The translations under genes and the position numbers were made by a program. From positions 1,178,001-1,242,000 of the forward strand of contig NZ_CP139971.1 of NCBI RefSeq assembly GCF_034424545.1: DNA of 64,000 bases, given 5' to 3'. Below are positions 42,740-52,151 of the stretch, one piece after another. The notes beneath the pieces are model-generated. The model searched no databases, was not told the origin of the DNA, and saw only the letters and a program-made list of their open reading frames with translations. This DNA is from Trinickia caryophylli. GTDB lineage: Bacteria > Pseudomonadota > Gammaproteobacteria > Burkholderiales > Burkholderiaceae. Position 1 is the first letter of the stretch. The number at the start of each line of letters is the position of its first letter.

Positions 42740-43486
42740 TCAGTGAGAAGGCGGGTTTTTGAACGCTCGCGAATGTTGATAGGAGAGAAGCCGTTCCTTT
42801 AAACCCGGACGGGCGGCGGATCGCACGAGGTCGGTTAGATCCGCTTCGAATCCCGCAGACGTCAACACGCGATAAAGATCTGCGCGTGCGACTTCGTCGA
42901 GGACAGTGGTCTTTTCACGGACGTTTTCTATCACGTCGTCCCATTCGTAGAGAGCACATAGTTTGTGTGCGACGCCGAGTCTATGCGCCTCCTCTGCTCC
43001 GAACGCGCGGGTCTCCTCCAGGATGTGCCGCGCTCTCTCGGTGCCGACGACCGCGGCGAATCGTCGCGTGCCAAGCACAATGCCGAACCTTAGACCGGGC
43101 ATCCGAAATACGGTATCGGGTGCTGCAATGCGATGACGGCAAACCGCGAAAAGATCAACCCCTGCGCCGAACACTTTGCCGTGCGCAAGTCCCATTGTCT
43201 GCGCGGAAGACTTTGCAATCGTCTGCAACAGCATCTCGATCCGAATGAATCGCAGCGTCAGATCGCCATCGCTTTGCGCATCCAGTCCGGTCATATCGAA
43301 CCCCGCGCAGAAGCTCTTGCCCTCGCCGCGAAATATCAGCAGCCTGGCTCCGCTTGCATTGGCCTGATCGACAGAATCCAGCAGCCTGTCGACAAGTTCC
43401 ACGTTCAATGAATTGAGTTTCTCAGGACGGTTGAGCGTGAACCTCCAGACGCCGTCGCGCGTCTCGACTTTCAGCACATCGTTCAC
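42740..43486 (-). CDS. Enoyl-CoA hydratase/isomerase family protein (operon A)
   Basis: 248 residues from a GTG at 43486, with AGGAGG seven bases upstream and a four-base GTGA overlap with the CoA-transferase gene. Crotonase blocks: 'WRFTLNRPEKLNSLNVELVDRLL', 'GKSFCAGFDMTGLD' (oxyanion strand) and 'AHGKVFGAGVDLFAVCRHRIAA'. The usual catalytic glutamates near 'RMPGLRFGIVLGTRR' are not evident, so it may be an isomerase, a thioesterase-like lyase or act on an unusual CoA ester. Located between CoA-transferase and thiol dioxygenase. Confidence 0.85.
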   Translation of the reverse strand: MNDVLKVETRDGVWRFTLNRPEKLNSLNVELVDRLLDSVDQANASGARLLIFRGEGKSFCAGFDMTGLDAQSDGDLTLRFIRIEMLLQTIAKSSAQTMGLAHGKVFGAGVDLFAVCRHRIAAPDTVFRMPGLRFGIVLGTRRFAAVVGTERARHILEETRAFGAEEAHRLGVAHKLCALYEWDDVIENVREKTTVLDEVARADLYRVLTSAGFEADLTDLVRSAARPGLKERLLSYQHSRAFKNPPSH

Positions 43487-44655
43487 CGTTGAGCCTCCTG
43501 TTCCGCCGTTGCTCGCAGCGGATCGAGTACTTCGGCGTTGTGCTCGCCCAAAGCCGGCGGCCGCAAACGGATCGGCAAACTGTGGGCATCGATCTGCACG
43601 GGCGAGCCGAAGGTTTTCGTCCTGATTCCGTTCGGCAGTTCGATGGGCTGCACCCAAGCCATATGCTCCACCTGAGGATCGGCCAGGACCTGTGAGAACG
43701 AATTGATCGGGGCGCAAGGCACGCGTGCCGCGCGGAATCGTTCGAGCCATTCGGACGTATTCCCGTTGGCAAACTCCGCCTCCAGGATCTGCAAAAGCGC
43801 ATCCTGGTGCTGGGCCCGACTGCCAGGCGACATGAATCGTTTGTCCGTTAGCAGATCGCTTCTGCCCAATACGTCGCAGACTGAACGCCACAGCGAATTG
43901 TTGCCGGCCGCCATGCCGAAATAGCCGTCCTTGCAGCGAAATACGCGGTAAGGCGCATTGCGCGGATGAGCGGACCCCAACGGCTTGGGATCCCGCCCGC
44001 TGCCGAAAAACTCGGACGTCTGCAAAGCGGCGATCCCTAACGTAGCGCCCAGCATGGGGACGCCGACGTGACAGCCGATTCCGTTGATTGCTGCCGAACG
44101 AAGAGCAGCGAGCACGGTGAATGCCCCATACAGACCTGCAGAAAAATCGGCCAATGGAACCCCACATTTGACTGGCGCGCCACCGGCCTCTCCCGTGACG
44201 CTCATGATCCCACTCATGGCTTGAATGGTCAGATCGAACCCGCCCTCTCCGGCGCGCGGCCCCGACTGCCCGTACGCCGAGATCGAGCAGTACACCAGCT
44301 TCGGATTGAGCGCGGAGAGTGCTTCGTAGCCCACACCCAAACGCTCCATGACACCGGGCCGATTATTTTCGATCAGTACATCGGCATCTTGCGCAAGAGC
44401 ACGCAAGAGTTGCAGATCCGCGGGATTCTTCAGGTCGAGCGTTACCGAACGTTTGTTGCGATTGAGCGCGGCGAAATTCTCACTGTAGCCTCCGGAAAGA
44501 GGTGGCCAACTGCGTAGCGTGTCACCTCCTTCCGGATTTTCCACTTTGATCACGTCGGCACCCATATCGGCCAGCAACATGGCACAGTACGGCCCCGCGG
44601 CGACGTTGCATACCTCGATCACCCGGATGCCGCTCAAGGGTAGCGGATTAGTCAT
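43483..44655 (-). CDS. CaiB/BaiF class III CoA-transferase (operon A)
   Basis: 390 residues. 'GIRVIEVCNVAAGPYCAMLLADMGADVIKVENPEGGDTLR' is the family start and the catalytic Asp141 is in 'GGFDLTIQAMSG'. Further blocks: 'CSISAYGQSGP', 'FGMAAGNNSLWRSVCDVLGR', 'ARVPCAPINSFSQVLADPQV'. It moves CoA from a donor thioester to a carboxylic acid, probably activating the substrate taken up by the porin and MFS transporter encoded upstream. Coupled to the following hydratase by a four-base overlap. Confidence 0.9.
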   Translation of the reverse strand: MTNPLPLSGIRVIEVCNVAAGPYCAMLLADMGADVIKVENPEGGDTLRSWPPLSGGYSENFAALNRNKRSVTLDLKNPADLQLLRALAQDADVLIENNRPGVMERLGVGYEALSALNPKLVYCSISAYGQSGPRAGEGGFDLTIQAMSGIMSVTGEAGGAPVKCGVPLADFSAGLYGAFTVLAALRSAAINGIGCHVGVPMLGATLGIAALQTSEFFGSGRDPKPLGSAHPRNAPYRVFRCKDGYFGMAAGNNSLWRSVCDVLGRSDLLTDKRFMSPGSRAQHQDALLQILEAEFANGNTSEWLERFRAARVPCAPINSFSQVLADPQVEHMAWVQPIELPNGIRTKTFGSPVQIDAHSLPIRLRPPALGEHNAEVLDPLRATAEQEAQR

Positions 44656-44751
44656 TCAAGCTCCTCTTCGTTTTCCAACGACATCGACCACCCGGCGTCC
44701 CACTCACTATATTGGCTATCGAATTGCCGTTTTACATCCAATCCGTCGACC

Positions 44752-45996
44752 TCAGAATCGATGACGCAATCCTACCGTGAATGCAACCTGATGCGAATTC
44801 GACGAGGGCGCATCGAGTGTGATCTGCGCCGCGTTACCTCGTCCGGCTGCGCTCTCGTAGGCGAGGGCTGCATATACGTCGGTACGTTTTGACAACAGAT
44901 AGTCGTTGCCAAGTCCGAATTGCCACCAGTGGAGTGACATGTCGCCGGCACCCGTTCTCAGGCTCGCGTTGGAAAACTTGCCCATCAAGCCGACAATGTA
45001 ACTTGGCGTTAGATAGTCACTGGCACTTAACTCCAGCGAGTCGATATCGAAGCGTCCATTCGCTGTATTGAAGTCCGGCGTACTGGCGCCAGAGATGCTC
45101 AACTTGCCGATCAGCGTGCGAGAGATGACGGAGCCAAGCTCGATATTGCCGATCCGATAAAGACCGCCGGCGGTAATCACCTGTTCGGTGCCGATCGCCA
45201 GCGCCGCGCTGGATGTCTTGCCCGACAGGTTACTGTCGAGCCGCTTGAACCAGAGCGGAAATGCGCCGGGATAATCGCCGTAGGTTGCACCGTTCGTATT
45301 CGAAGCGGCGTTGGGCCCATCTAGACGCGCATAGCCGATTGCCGCGCGCAAGCCGCCGCGCAGATACTTGATCGCGGCCCCGAATTCGCGGTTATTGGCG
45401 AAACCCAAACCTCCCGCCGAGGCAGCCTGATTACTGAACGCATATTGCACGCTGTAGGTCAACCCGCGATAGTCCGGGCTTTCATAGGTGACCGCATTGT
45501 TAAAGCGCACCGAGCCACCAAGCATGTTCAGATCGAACGGGTCGGTCATCAAGGATGTGCCGAAGCGGATGCCAGCCGTCAGATAGCCGACGTACAGCTC
45601 GAACGGACTGTACTGGCGCCCCAGCATGATCTTGCCCAATGACGTCTGACCGATACCGACATACCCCTGACGGCCAAATAGACGCGAGCCTTGCTGCAAA
45701 GCACCGGAATTGGCAGAGAAGCCGTTTTCGAGCACAAAGAACGCGTTGTAACCACCACCCAGGTCTTCGTTGCCCTTAAAGCCAAATCGGCTCCCAGATA
45801 ATTTGCCAGTCGTCGTTTCATAGTTGCTATGTCCGTTCTGGTTACTCACATACATGAGTCCAGAATCGATGATCCCATACAGGGTGACCGAATTCTCGGC
45901 GCGAGCAGTCGTAGCGAAAAGGGTTAGCACTGCGATTGCGATGGGTATGTTCACGCGGATGAATTTGCGGATTTGCTGCCTGCGAATCTCTTTCAT
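44752..45996 (-). CDS. Outer-membrane porin (operon A)
   Basis: 414 residues. Signal peptide ends 'FATTARA'; the mature chain begins 'ENSVTLYGIIDSGLMYVSNQ'. 'SRFGFKGNEDLGGGYNAFFVLENGF', 'RLFGRQGYVGIGQTSLGKIMLGRQYSPFE' and C-terminal Phe ('VGLRHRF') define the Burkholderiaceae porin family. It lies between the transporter and CoA-transferase genes and probably admits the same substrate. A second porin in the window (8299-9441) is a distant paralogue. Confidence 0.92.
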   Translation of the reverse strand: MKEIRRQQIRKFIRVNIPIAIAVLTLFATTARAENSVTLYGIIDSGLMYVSNQNGHSNYETTTGKLSGSRFGFKGNEDLGGGYNAFFVLENGFSANSGALQQGSRLFGRQGYVGIGQTSLGKIMLGRQYSPFELYVGYLTAGIRFGTSLMTDPFDLNMLGGSVRFNNAVTYESPDYRGLTYSVQYAFSNQAASAGGLGFANNREFGAAIKYLRGGLRAAIGYARLDGPNAASNTNGATYGDYPGAFPLWFKRLDSNLSGKTSSAALAIGTEQVITAGGLYRIGNIELGSVISRTLIGKLSISGASTPDFNTANGRFDIDSLELSASDYLTPSYIVGLMGKFSNASLRTGAGDMSLHWWQFGLGNDYLLSKRTDVYAALAYESAAGRGNAAQITLDAPSSNSHQVAFTVGLRHRF

Positions 45997-46077
45997 ATAT
46001 CAACTCTAAAGTTAATTAGGATTCCCTTATATATGGATAGCATCATGATCGATGCTCGAACGCCTGGCCTAACCAGA

Positions 46078-47409
46078 TCAGGCGTTCGACTTCCTGACAA
46101 GAATGCTCGCGGGAATCAATCCGATGACGACGCACGCTGCCATCACGAGCAGCGCAGCCACCAGGACGAAGGCAGGAGAAAAGCTGCCGGTTGCAGCCTT
46201 GATATGGCCGATCGCAACGGGGGCGAGAAATCCGCCAACCTGTCCACACGCACTCACTAGCGCAAGCCCGCCAGCAGCGGCAGTGCCGGACAGGAACGCC
46301 GTTGGAATCGTGAAAAAGAGCGCAGCGATGCACAGATAACCGATGTTCAGCACGCACAACGCAATCATCATCGCCACGAGACTGTGGCCGGACATCGTCA
46401 GCGCGATGGACGCGCAGGCCGTCAGTATCGCGCTGACTGCCCAGTGCCAGCGTCGCTCGAGTTTCTTGTCCGAGTGATGGCACACGAGCAGCATGCCGAC
46501 CGCACCAATGGTCGAAGGAATCGCGAGCAACAGGCCGATGTTCAGCACGTTCCCGCCTGCCAGATGCCTGATCAACGCTGGCGCCCAGTAGTTGAGCACA
46601 TTGCCCGCCCACGCAACTGGAAAATAAGCAAGTGCGACGATGTAGAGTCGCGGCGACCGGATCGCAGCCGAAAAATGCTTCGTTTTATCGTCGTGTCCTT
46701 TCGCGCTGTGTTCTTCCTGAATGGCGCTCACCACGACTTCCCGTTCTTCCTGCGACAGCCATTCGGCGCTCTCCGGCTTATCGGTGAGCAGAAAGTACAT
46801 GAGCACCCCCACGACGACCGGCAGCATGCCTTCGATCAGGAAGATCCACTGCCAGTCCTTTAAACCGCCCACGCCGTTGAACGTCTGCATGATCCAGCCG
46901 GAAAGCGGGCTCCCGATCATACCCGCCAGCGGCACCGCCAGCGAAAAGAGCGCAATCACCCTGGCCCGCTTTTGTGCCGGATACCAGTACGTGAGTATGA
47001 GCATCGCGCCGGGAAAGAAGCCAGCTTCCGCGACACCCAGTGCGAGCCGGGTGACATAGAACTGCATCGGCGTCTGCACGAACATGGTTGCCGAAGAGGC
47101 GAGCCCCCACAGCACCATGATGCGAGAAATGGTTTTCTTCGCACCCACACGGGTTAGCAGCAGATTGCTCGGCACCTCAAACAGCGTATAGCTGATGAAA
47201 AACAGCCCAACACCGATCCCAAATGCAGCCTCGTCGAGGCCCACGTCGGTTTTCATATGCAGGTAAGCAAACCCCACATTGATACGATCTAAAAACGCCA
47301 GCATGAAACATAAACCCAGCGGAATCAGTATTCGCAGGTTCACCTTCGCGTACGCAGATTTCTCGGCAGATACCGTATCCGCGCCAATGTCGCGTGCGGT
47401 TGGCAACAT
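46078..47409 (-). CDS. MFS transporter, anion:cation symporter (ACS) type
   Basis: 443 residues from the ATG at 47409, preceded by AAGGAGGAG. Twelve predicted helices; 'ILIPLGLCFMLAFLDRINVGFAYLHM' and 'SYTLFEVPSNLLLTRVGAKKTISRIMVLWG' are the ACS-family signature (phthalate, tartrate and glucarate permease relatives). Transports organic anions into the cytoplasm. First gene of operon A, divergent from the LysR gene at 47648. Carboxylate substrates of this family fit a cluster that begins with CoA activation. Confidence 0.92.
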   Translation of the reverse strand: MLPTARDIGADTVSAEKSAYAKVNLRILIPLGLCFMLAFLDRINVGFAYLHMKTDVGLDEAAFGIGVGLFFISYTLFEVPSNLLLTRVGAKKTISRIMVLWGLASSATMFVQTPMQFYVTRLALGVAEAGFFPGAMLILTYWYPAQKRARVIALFSLAVPLAGMIGSPLSGWIMQTFNGVGGLKDWQWIFLIEGMLPVVVGVLMYFLLTDKPESAEWLSQEEREVVVSAIQEEHSAKGHDDKTKHFSAAIRSPRLYIVALAYFPVAWAGNVLNYWAPALIRHLAGGNVLNIGLLLAIPSTIGAVGMLLVCHHSDKKLERRWHWAVSAILTACASIALTMSGHSLVAMMIALCVLNIGYLCIAALFFTIPTAFLSGTAAAGGLALVSACGQVGGFLAPVAIGHIKAATGSFSPAFVLVAALLVMAACVVIGLIPASILVRKSNA

Positions 47410-47647
47410 TCCTGTCTCCTCCTTTTCGATTTCGTTTCTGCGCGGATTCTTGTTGGCGGGTAACGCGCTGTAAAGCACGTCTCTGGAATCTCGCGACCGT
47501 CTCCTTCCGTTTGCGCCCTATTGTTTGTGCATCGAGCGCGTCGGGTGAGGTCCAATGTAGTGCGGCGATCCCTAATATACAATCAAGGAATATCGCGTCA
47601 TTGTTTTGCCCTAGGTTAACAGTGCAGCGATTGAGGGGAAGCAGGCC

Positions 47648-48550
47648 ATGAGTTCTACCAACCTTCGACATCTGCGGGTTTTCGAAGCGGTCGCCCGGTT
47701 AAGCAGTTTCGTCGAAGCATCCAAGGCTTTGCACATGACGCCGGCAGCGGTCAGTCTCGCGATCCGCGATCTGGAAACGAGCCTCGAATTCCGGGTTTTC
47801 GACCGTACCACACGTTATGTGCGTCTCACGGAAGCCGGCAAACAGTATTTCGAACGGGTGGTTCGCGTGCTGACAGAAGTGCGTGCAGCAGAGAGCTGTG
47901 CGTCGTCGCTTAGAAAAGGCTCCTACGAAACCGTCCGCATTGCGACTACGCCAACCGTCATCACTTCGCTACTCGGCGTGGCGTTCGAACGGGCGCCCAC
48001 GTTGTGGCCCAACGTCAGGATCAACTGCATCGAGGTGATGTCGCATCAGTTGCCGGAGGTCGTAGACGCGGGCATCGCCGATATCGCCATCGGCGTGCGT
48101 TTGCCCAATAACGAGAGCACGGAGAGCCAGCTTCTCTTCGCGTCCCGATGGACGGCGCTGATCCGGCGAGACAACAAGCTCGCGCGCAAGCATCCGCTGA
48201 CCTGGCGGGAGGTGGTCGCGGAAACAGTCGTGGTGACGAATCAATCGTCGCGCCTCGCGATCCAGAAAGCCTTACCCGCGGACGTCACGATCGAACTGGC
48301 TCACGAGGTCAGCACCGCCATGTCGGCCATAGCCTATGCGGCCAGCGGCCAGGGCATAGCGATCGTGCCGGGCTATATGCGGCAGCTCGCGAAGGCACAC
48401 AAACTGGTTGCGGTGCCGATCGTCGAGCCCGAAGTGTTGCATATGCTTGAAATCGCCAATGCGCGGCGGCCAAAGCCTGAGCCTCACGTGCTGCGAATCC
48501 GCGATTTTCTGCTCAGCGAGGTTCCGTCTGTCTATCGGAAGCTGGTGTAG
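47648..48550 (+). CDS. LysR-family regulator of the catabolic island
   Basis: 300 residues. HTH 'LSSFVEASKALHMTPAAVSLAIRDLETSLEFRVFDRTTRYVRLT'; effector domain with 'ETVRIATTPTVITSLLGVAFERAPTLWPNVRINCIEVMS'. Divergent from operon A (238-base gap) and convergent with operon B, which places it between the two and makes it the best candidate regulator of at least operon A. The ligand would be the substrate or an intermediate. Confidence 0.88.
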   Translation: MSSTNLRHLRVFEAVARLSSFVEASKALHMTPAAVSLAIRDLETSLEFRVFDRTTRYVRLTEAGKQYFERVVRVLTEVRAAESCASSLRKGSYETVRIATTPTVITSLLGVAFERAPTLWPNVRINCIEVMSHQLPEVVDAGIADIAIGVRLPNNESTESQLLFASRWTALIRRDNKLARKHPLTWREVVAETVVVTNQSSRLAIQKALPADVTIELAHEVSTAMSAIAYAASGQGIAIVPGYMRQLAKAHKLVAVPIVEPEVLHMLEIANARRPKPEPHVLRIRDFLLSEVPSVYRKLV

Positions 48551-48569
48551 GCGGAAGCAGGGTTCCGCC
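48550..48569. terminator. Terminator hairpin between convergent LysR and operon B
   Basis: GGCGGAA-GCAGGG-TTCCGCC, perfect 7-bp stem with a 6-base loop, begins on the last base of the LysR stop codon and ends nine bases before the stop of the metallo-hydrolase gene. Confidence 0.6.
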
Positions 48570-48577
48570 GGAACACA

Positions 48578-49513
48578 TCAGATCTGGTTAAGCGGCACCT
48601 TCAGGTAGCGCACGCCATTGCGTTCAGCTGCTGGAAGGCGTCCGCCGTGCATGTTGACCTGCACGGCGGAAAAAAGCATTCGCGGCATCGCGAGCGTTCG
48701 ATCGCGGCTTTCGCGCATGGCCACGAACGCATCTTCGTCGATCCCATCGCGCACGTGGATGTTCTGGCGTTTTTGCGCGCCTACAGTGGTTTCCCACGCA
48801 TAGGCGGTGCGTTCGGCCGGCAAATAATCGTGGCAAAGATAAAGCCGCGTAGGATCGGGAAGCGAGAGCAGACGGCGAATCGAACGATAAAGTTTGCGTG
48901 CGTCGCCGCCCGGGAAATCGCAGCGCGCCGTGCCGTAGTCGGGCATGAAGAGCGTGTCGCCCGGAAACACCGCGTCGCCAATCACGTAGGCGACGCATGC
49001 AGGGGTATGCCCCGGCACGTGAAGCACCGTTGCTTCAAGGCTTCCAATACAGAAGTGATCGCCGTCGGCGAATAGCTGGTCGAACGAAGGACTGGTCGCA
49101 TCGGGATCGGCCTGCACGTTCAGCATGCGTTCGAAATACTGCTGGGTGTCGACGACATGCTCACCGATCGCGGTCGCGCCGCCGCACTGTCGCTGCACGT
49201 AAGGTGCGGCGCAAAGATGATCGGCGTGGATGTGCGTTTCGAGAACCCATCTTACGTCGAGCTTTTCGCTTTCAATGAAGCGTACGAGTTCGTCGGCGGT
49301 CCGGGTCGATGTGCGCCCCGCAGCCAGATCAAAATCGAGCACCGAATCGATGACCGCGCAGGCCTCGCTGTCCGGATCGCCAACCACATAGCTCACCGTG
49401 CAACTGCCAGGTTCGAAAAATGCATGCACATACGGCTGTTGGCCGGGGTTGGTCAAGGCACGCGCAATCTGGCCATCGGCGCGCTCGAGTACCGGGTCGA
49501 AAGTTGAAGTCAT
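48578..49513 (-). CDS. MBL-fold hydrolase, persulfide dioxygenase (ETHE1/Blh)-like
   Basis: 311 residues from the ATG at 49513. Metallo-beta-lactamase signature T-H-I-H-A-D-H at 93-99, further ligands in 'LHVPGHTPACVAYVIGDAVFPGDTLF' (His and Asp) and 'RLYLCHDY'. The 'PGSCTVSYVVGDPDSEACAVIDSVLDFD' beginning and 'ETHIHADHL' are those of ETHE1/Blh proteins, which oxidise glutathione persulfide to sulfite. Last gene of operon B, downstream of a sulfurtransferase gene: the two activities are often linked in sulfide and persulfide removal. Confidence 0.87.
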   Translation of the reverse strand: MTSTFDPVLERADGQIARALTNPGQQPYVHAFFEPGSCTVSYVVGDPDSEACAVIDSVLDFDLAAGRTSTRTADELVRFIESEKLDVRWVLETHIHADHLCAAPYVQRQCGGATAIGEHVVDTQQYFERMLNVQADPDATSPSFDQLFADGDHFCIGSLEATVLHVPGHTPACVAYVIGDAVFPGDTLFMPDYGTARCDFPGGDARKLYRSIRRLLSLPDPTRLYLCHDYLPAERTAYAWETTVGAQKRQNIHVRDGIDEDAFVAMRESRDRTLAMPRMLFSAVQVNMHGGRLPAAERNGVRYLKVPLNQI

Positions 49514-49596
49514 GCTGGGCCCACTATCAAACGAACGTGCGGGACAACCCGCCAGGCGAAGCCGAACGATTTGTCCCGCGCGACAAAGATCACTGA

Positions 49597-49941
49597 TCAG
49601 CCTTGCTGAAAGGCCTTGTGGGCATCCATTGCTTTGAGCGAATAGACATACGCCGCCCCTGCGTTGAGCGCTATTGCCGTAGACAACGCCTCCGCCAGTT
49701 CCGCCTCGGTTACACCAGCCGTGCGGGCCGCTTGGGCATGCGACGCGATGCAACCCTCGCAGCGCGTCGTGACAGCCACGGCGAGTGCGATCAGTTCGCG
49801 CGTTTTTGCATCCAGCGTACCGGTCGCGCCTTGCGACTCGTTCAATCCACGAAAGCCGGCGATCAGCTTGGGGTGGTGCTCCATCAACGCGCCCGAAGCC
49901 GCACGGTTCTTCTTCAACATTTCAAGCCAGTCGTTCAACAT
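49597..49941 (-). CDS. AhpD-like / carboxymuconolactone decarboxylase family protein
   Basis: 114 residues, all helical. The redox/metal motif E-x2-C-x2-C-x3-H-like 'TTRCEGCIASHAQAARTAGVTEAELAEAL' is that of AhpD-type peroxidase-related proteins rather than true lactone decarboxylases. 'SGALDAKTRELIALAVAV'-type helix precedes it. Sits between the sulfurtransferase and the MBL hydrolase and may handle peroxide or a thiol disulfide step. Confidence 0.88.
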   Translation of the reverse strand: MLNDWLEMLKKNRAASGALMEHHPKLIAGFRGLNESQGATGTLDAKTRELIALAVAVTTRCEGCIASHAQAARTAGVTEAELAEALSTAIALNAGAAYVYSLKAMDAHKAFQQG

Positions 49942-49990
49942 CGTCGTTCTCTCCTGAAGGTAAGACCCATTTCCCGGTTGCTGCCGCGGT

Positions 49991-50848
49991 TTATGTGAGT
50001 GCCGGGCCGGTCTCGATGGGACGCAGCGGATCGCTGCACCACTCGCTCCATGAGCCGGGATAGAGACGTGCCGAGGGCATGCCTGCGATTTCCATCGCCA
50101 GAAGGTTGTGGCACGCGGTCACGCCCGACCCGCATTGCGCGACGACCTGGGTACTGTCTCGCCCGTTCAATACATTGACCCACTCGCGAGCCAGCTCCGC
50201 CGAGGATTTAAAGCGGCCGCTTTCGGCGAGGTTGTCGGTAAAAGGACGGTTGACCGCTCCGGGAATGTGGCCTGCGCGCGGGTCGATCGGCTCCGTTTCG
50301 CCGCGGAACCGGGGCGCTCCTCGCCCGTCGACGATCAATGTCTCGCGCGTCGTCAGGTTGCGTGTGACGAATGCGGCGTCCACATGGCGCTCATCGGAGC
50401 CCCGGGCCTCGCCATACTGCACCGGCGACACTTGTGTCATGCCTTTGATGAAAGGACGGTCTGCTTCGGTCCACGCCTGCCAGCCGCCGTCCAGAACGCG
50501 TACGTCACGGTGGCCGATCCAGCGCAACAGCCACCACAGGCGCGCGGCATACGCTCCTCCCGACCGATCGTATGCCACGACCGGCGTCGCCGGATCGATG
50601 CCCACACTGCCGAGCCAGCGCGTAAAGTCCACTACCGACGGAAGCGGATGCCTGCCGTTCAGACCGGTCTTGCGGCCCGACAGATCGCGGTCGAGATGAG
50701 CATGCACCCCGCCGTCGATATGCCCCGCGCGATAGGCATTGACACCCGCCTCGGTTCGTTCGAGATCGTGACTGCAATCGATCACCCGCATGGCCGACAG
50801 TTGGCTGGCCAACGTGTCTGCATCAATCAAGACGTTCGATGCAGGCAT
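49991..50848 (-). CDS. Sulfurtransferase (3-mercaptopyruvate sulfurtransferase / thiosulfate type)
   Basis: 285 residues from the ATG at 50848, which shares one base with the CoA-transferase stop (TGATG). Two rhodanese domains: the first, inactive, has 'VVAYDRSGGAYAARLWWLLRW'; the second has the persulfide-forming Cys239 in 'AQCGSGVTACHNLLA'. The CGSGVT loop is the SseA type that uses 3-mercaptopyruvate. Position in the operon with an ETHE1-like enzyme suggests it handles sulfane sulfur released from the substrate. Confidence 0.9.
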   Translation of the reverse strand: MPASNVLIDADTLASQLSAMRVIDCSHDLERTEAGVNAYRAGHIDGGVHAHLDRDLSGRKTGLNGRHPLPSVVDFTRWLGSVGIDPATPVVAYDRSGGAYAARLWWLLRWIGHRDVRVLDGGWQAWTEADRPFIKGMTQVSPVQYGEARGSDERHVDAAFVTRNLTTRETLIVDGRGAPRFRGETEPIDPRAGHIPGAVNRPFTDNLAESGRFKSSAELAREWVNVLNGRDSTQVVAQCGSGVTACHNLLAMEIAGMPSARLYPGSWSEWCSDPLRPIETGPALT

Positions 50849-52068
50849 CAGATGACTCCCGCGCCACGCAACTCGTCGAGTTGCGACGCCGAAAGACCGA
50901 GCACCGTTTCGAGTACCGGCACGGTATCGGCACCAAGCTGCGGCGGCGCTTTCAATTCGATCGGTGTCAGCGAAAAGCGGAACGGACTGCGCAGCACCGG
51001 AATGACGCCATGCGCCGGATGGTCGACTTCGGCACGCAAGCCGCGATGAATCACCTGTTCGTGATTGAACGCCTCCGCGATCGTATTCACCGGGCCGCAC
51101 GGCACGCCCATGGCGTTCAGCGACGCGGCCAGGTCGTTGCGCTTGAGCTTTGAGGTCACCGCCTGGATTTCGGAATCGAGTTCCACGACATGTTCGAGGC
51201 GCGCTCCGTTGCTTGCGAAGCGGGGATCTTTCATCCACGCCTCGCGGTCGATCGCTTTGCAGAGCTTGGCCCATTGACCGTCATTGCCGATCTGGATCAG
51301 CAACGGGCCGTCAGCACAGGGATAGCAGTTAGACGGCGCGAACAGCCGGCTGCCGTTGCCGATACGCGCTGCCACATGGCCGGTCGACAGGAAGTTCTGC
51401 GACATGTAAGTCGTTGCGGCCACGGCCACGTCGAGCAGCGCGACATCGACGTATTGTCCTTCGCCCGTGCGTTGCTGGTGATACAGCGCGGCGAGAACCG
51501 ACGAAGTTGAGATCATTCCCGTCATCACGTCGACGAGGGGTACCATCGAGCGGACCGGGCCGGCGCCCGGCTGGCCGTCAGGCAGCCCGCACGTGCTCAT
51601 GATGCCGGACACGGCTTGCAGCACGGGGTCATAGCCGGGAAAACGCGACATCGGACCATCTTGGCCGTAGCCCGTCACCGAGCAATAGACGACCCGCGGA
51701 TTGATCTTCCGTACCGTTTCGTAGTCGAGACCGTAGCGCTTCAGATCGCCGACCTTGAAGTTTTCGATGAACACGTCGCACTGCGCGGCCAGATCCAGAA
51801 CGACCTTCTGGCCGGCTTCTTTGGTGAAATCAATCGTCAATGAGCGCTTGCCGCGATTCACGCTAAAAAACGCGGGCGTGTCGTTGGTGGTTTCGCCGTC
51901 GAGATTCTTCAGAAAGGGGGGGGACTGGCGCATTTCGTCGCCCACGCCGGGACGTTCGATCTTGAACACCTGCGCCCCCATGTCGGCGAGCGCCTGGGTG
52001 CACCATGGACCAGCCAGCACGCGTGTCAGGTCGAGTACTTTGACACCCGAGAGAATTTTGTCGTTCAT
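50848..52068 (-). CDS. CaiB/BaiF class III CoA-transferase (operon B)
   Basis: 406 residues from the ATG at 52068 (CAGGAAGG eight bases upstream). 'GVKVLDLTRVLAGPWCTQALADMGAQVFKIERPGVGDEMR' and catalytic Asp147 ('FPGYDPVLQAVSG'). 'MGVPCGPVNTIAEAFNHEQV' and 'VPVLRSPFRFS' are typical of succinyl- or acetyl-CoA-dependent members. A second CoA-transferase in the island, only distantly like the one in operon A, so the two may act on different intermediates. Confidence 0.9.
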   Translation of the reverse strand: MNDKILSGVKVLDLTRVLAGPWCTQALADMGAQVFKIERPGVGDEMRQSPPFLKNLDGETTNDTPAFFSVNRGKRSLTIDFTKEAGQKVVLDLAAQCDVFIENFKVGDLKRYGLDYETVRKINPRVVYCSVTGYGQDGPMSRFPGYDPVLQAVSGIMSTCGLPDGQPGAGPVRSMVPLVDVMTGMISTSSVLAALYHQQRTGEGQYVDVALLDVAVAATTYMSQNFLSTGHVAARIGNGSRLFAPSNCYPCADGPLLIQIGNDGQWAKLCKAIDREAWMKDPRFASNGARLEHVVELDSEIQAVTSKLKRNDLAASLNAMGVPCGPVNTIAEAFNHEQVIHRGLRAEVDHPAHGVIPVLRSPFRFSLTPIELKAPPQLGADTVPVLETVLGLSASQLDELRGAGVI

Positions 52069-52151
52069 AGTGGAAACCTTCCTGTGATCCGATAGCCCGT
52101 TGGTTGTCGACGCGACGGCCGGGCGCAGCCCGGCAGCGTGCAATGCATCGC

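Noticed and set aside
49597..49941. True carboxymuconolactone decarboxylase
   Set aside because: The Cys-x2-Cys...His motif is of the AhpD/peroxidase-related kind and no protocatechuate genes are near.
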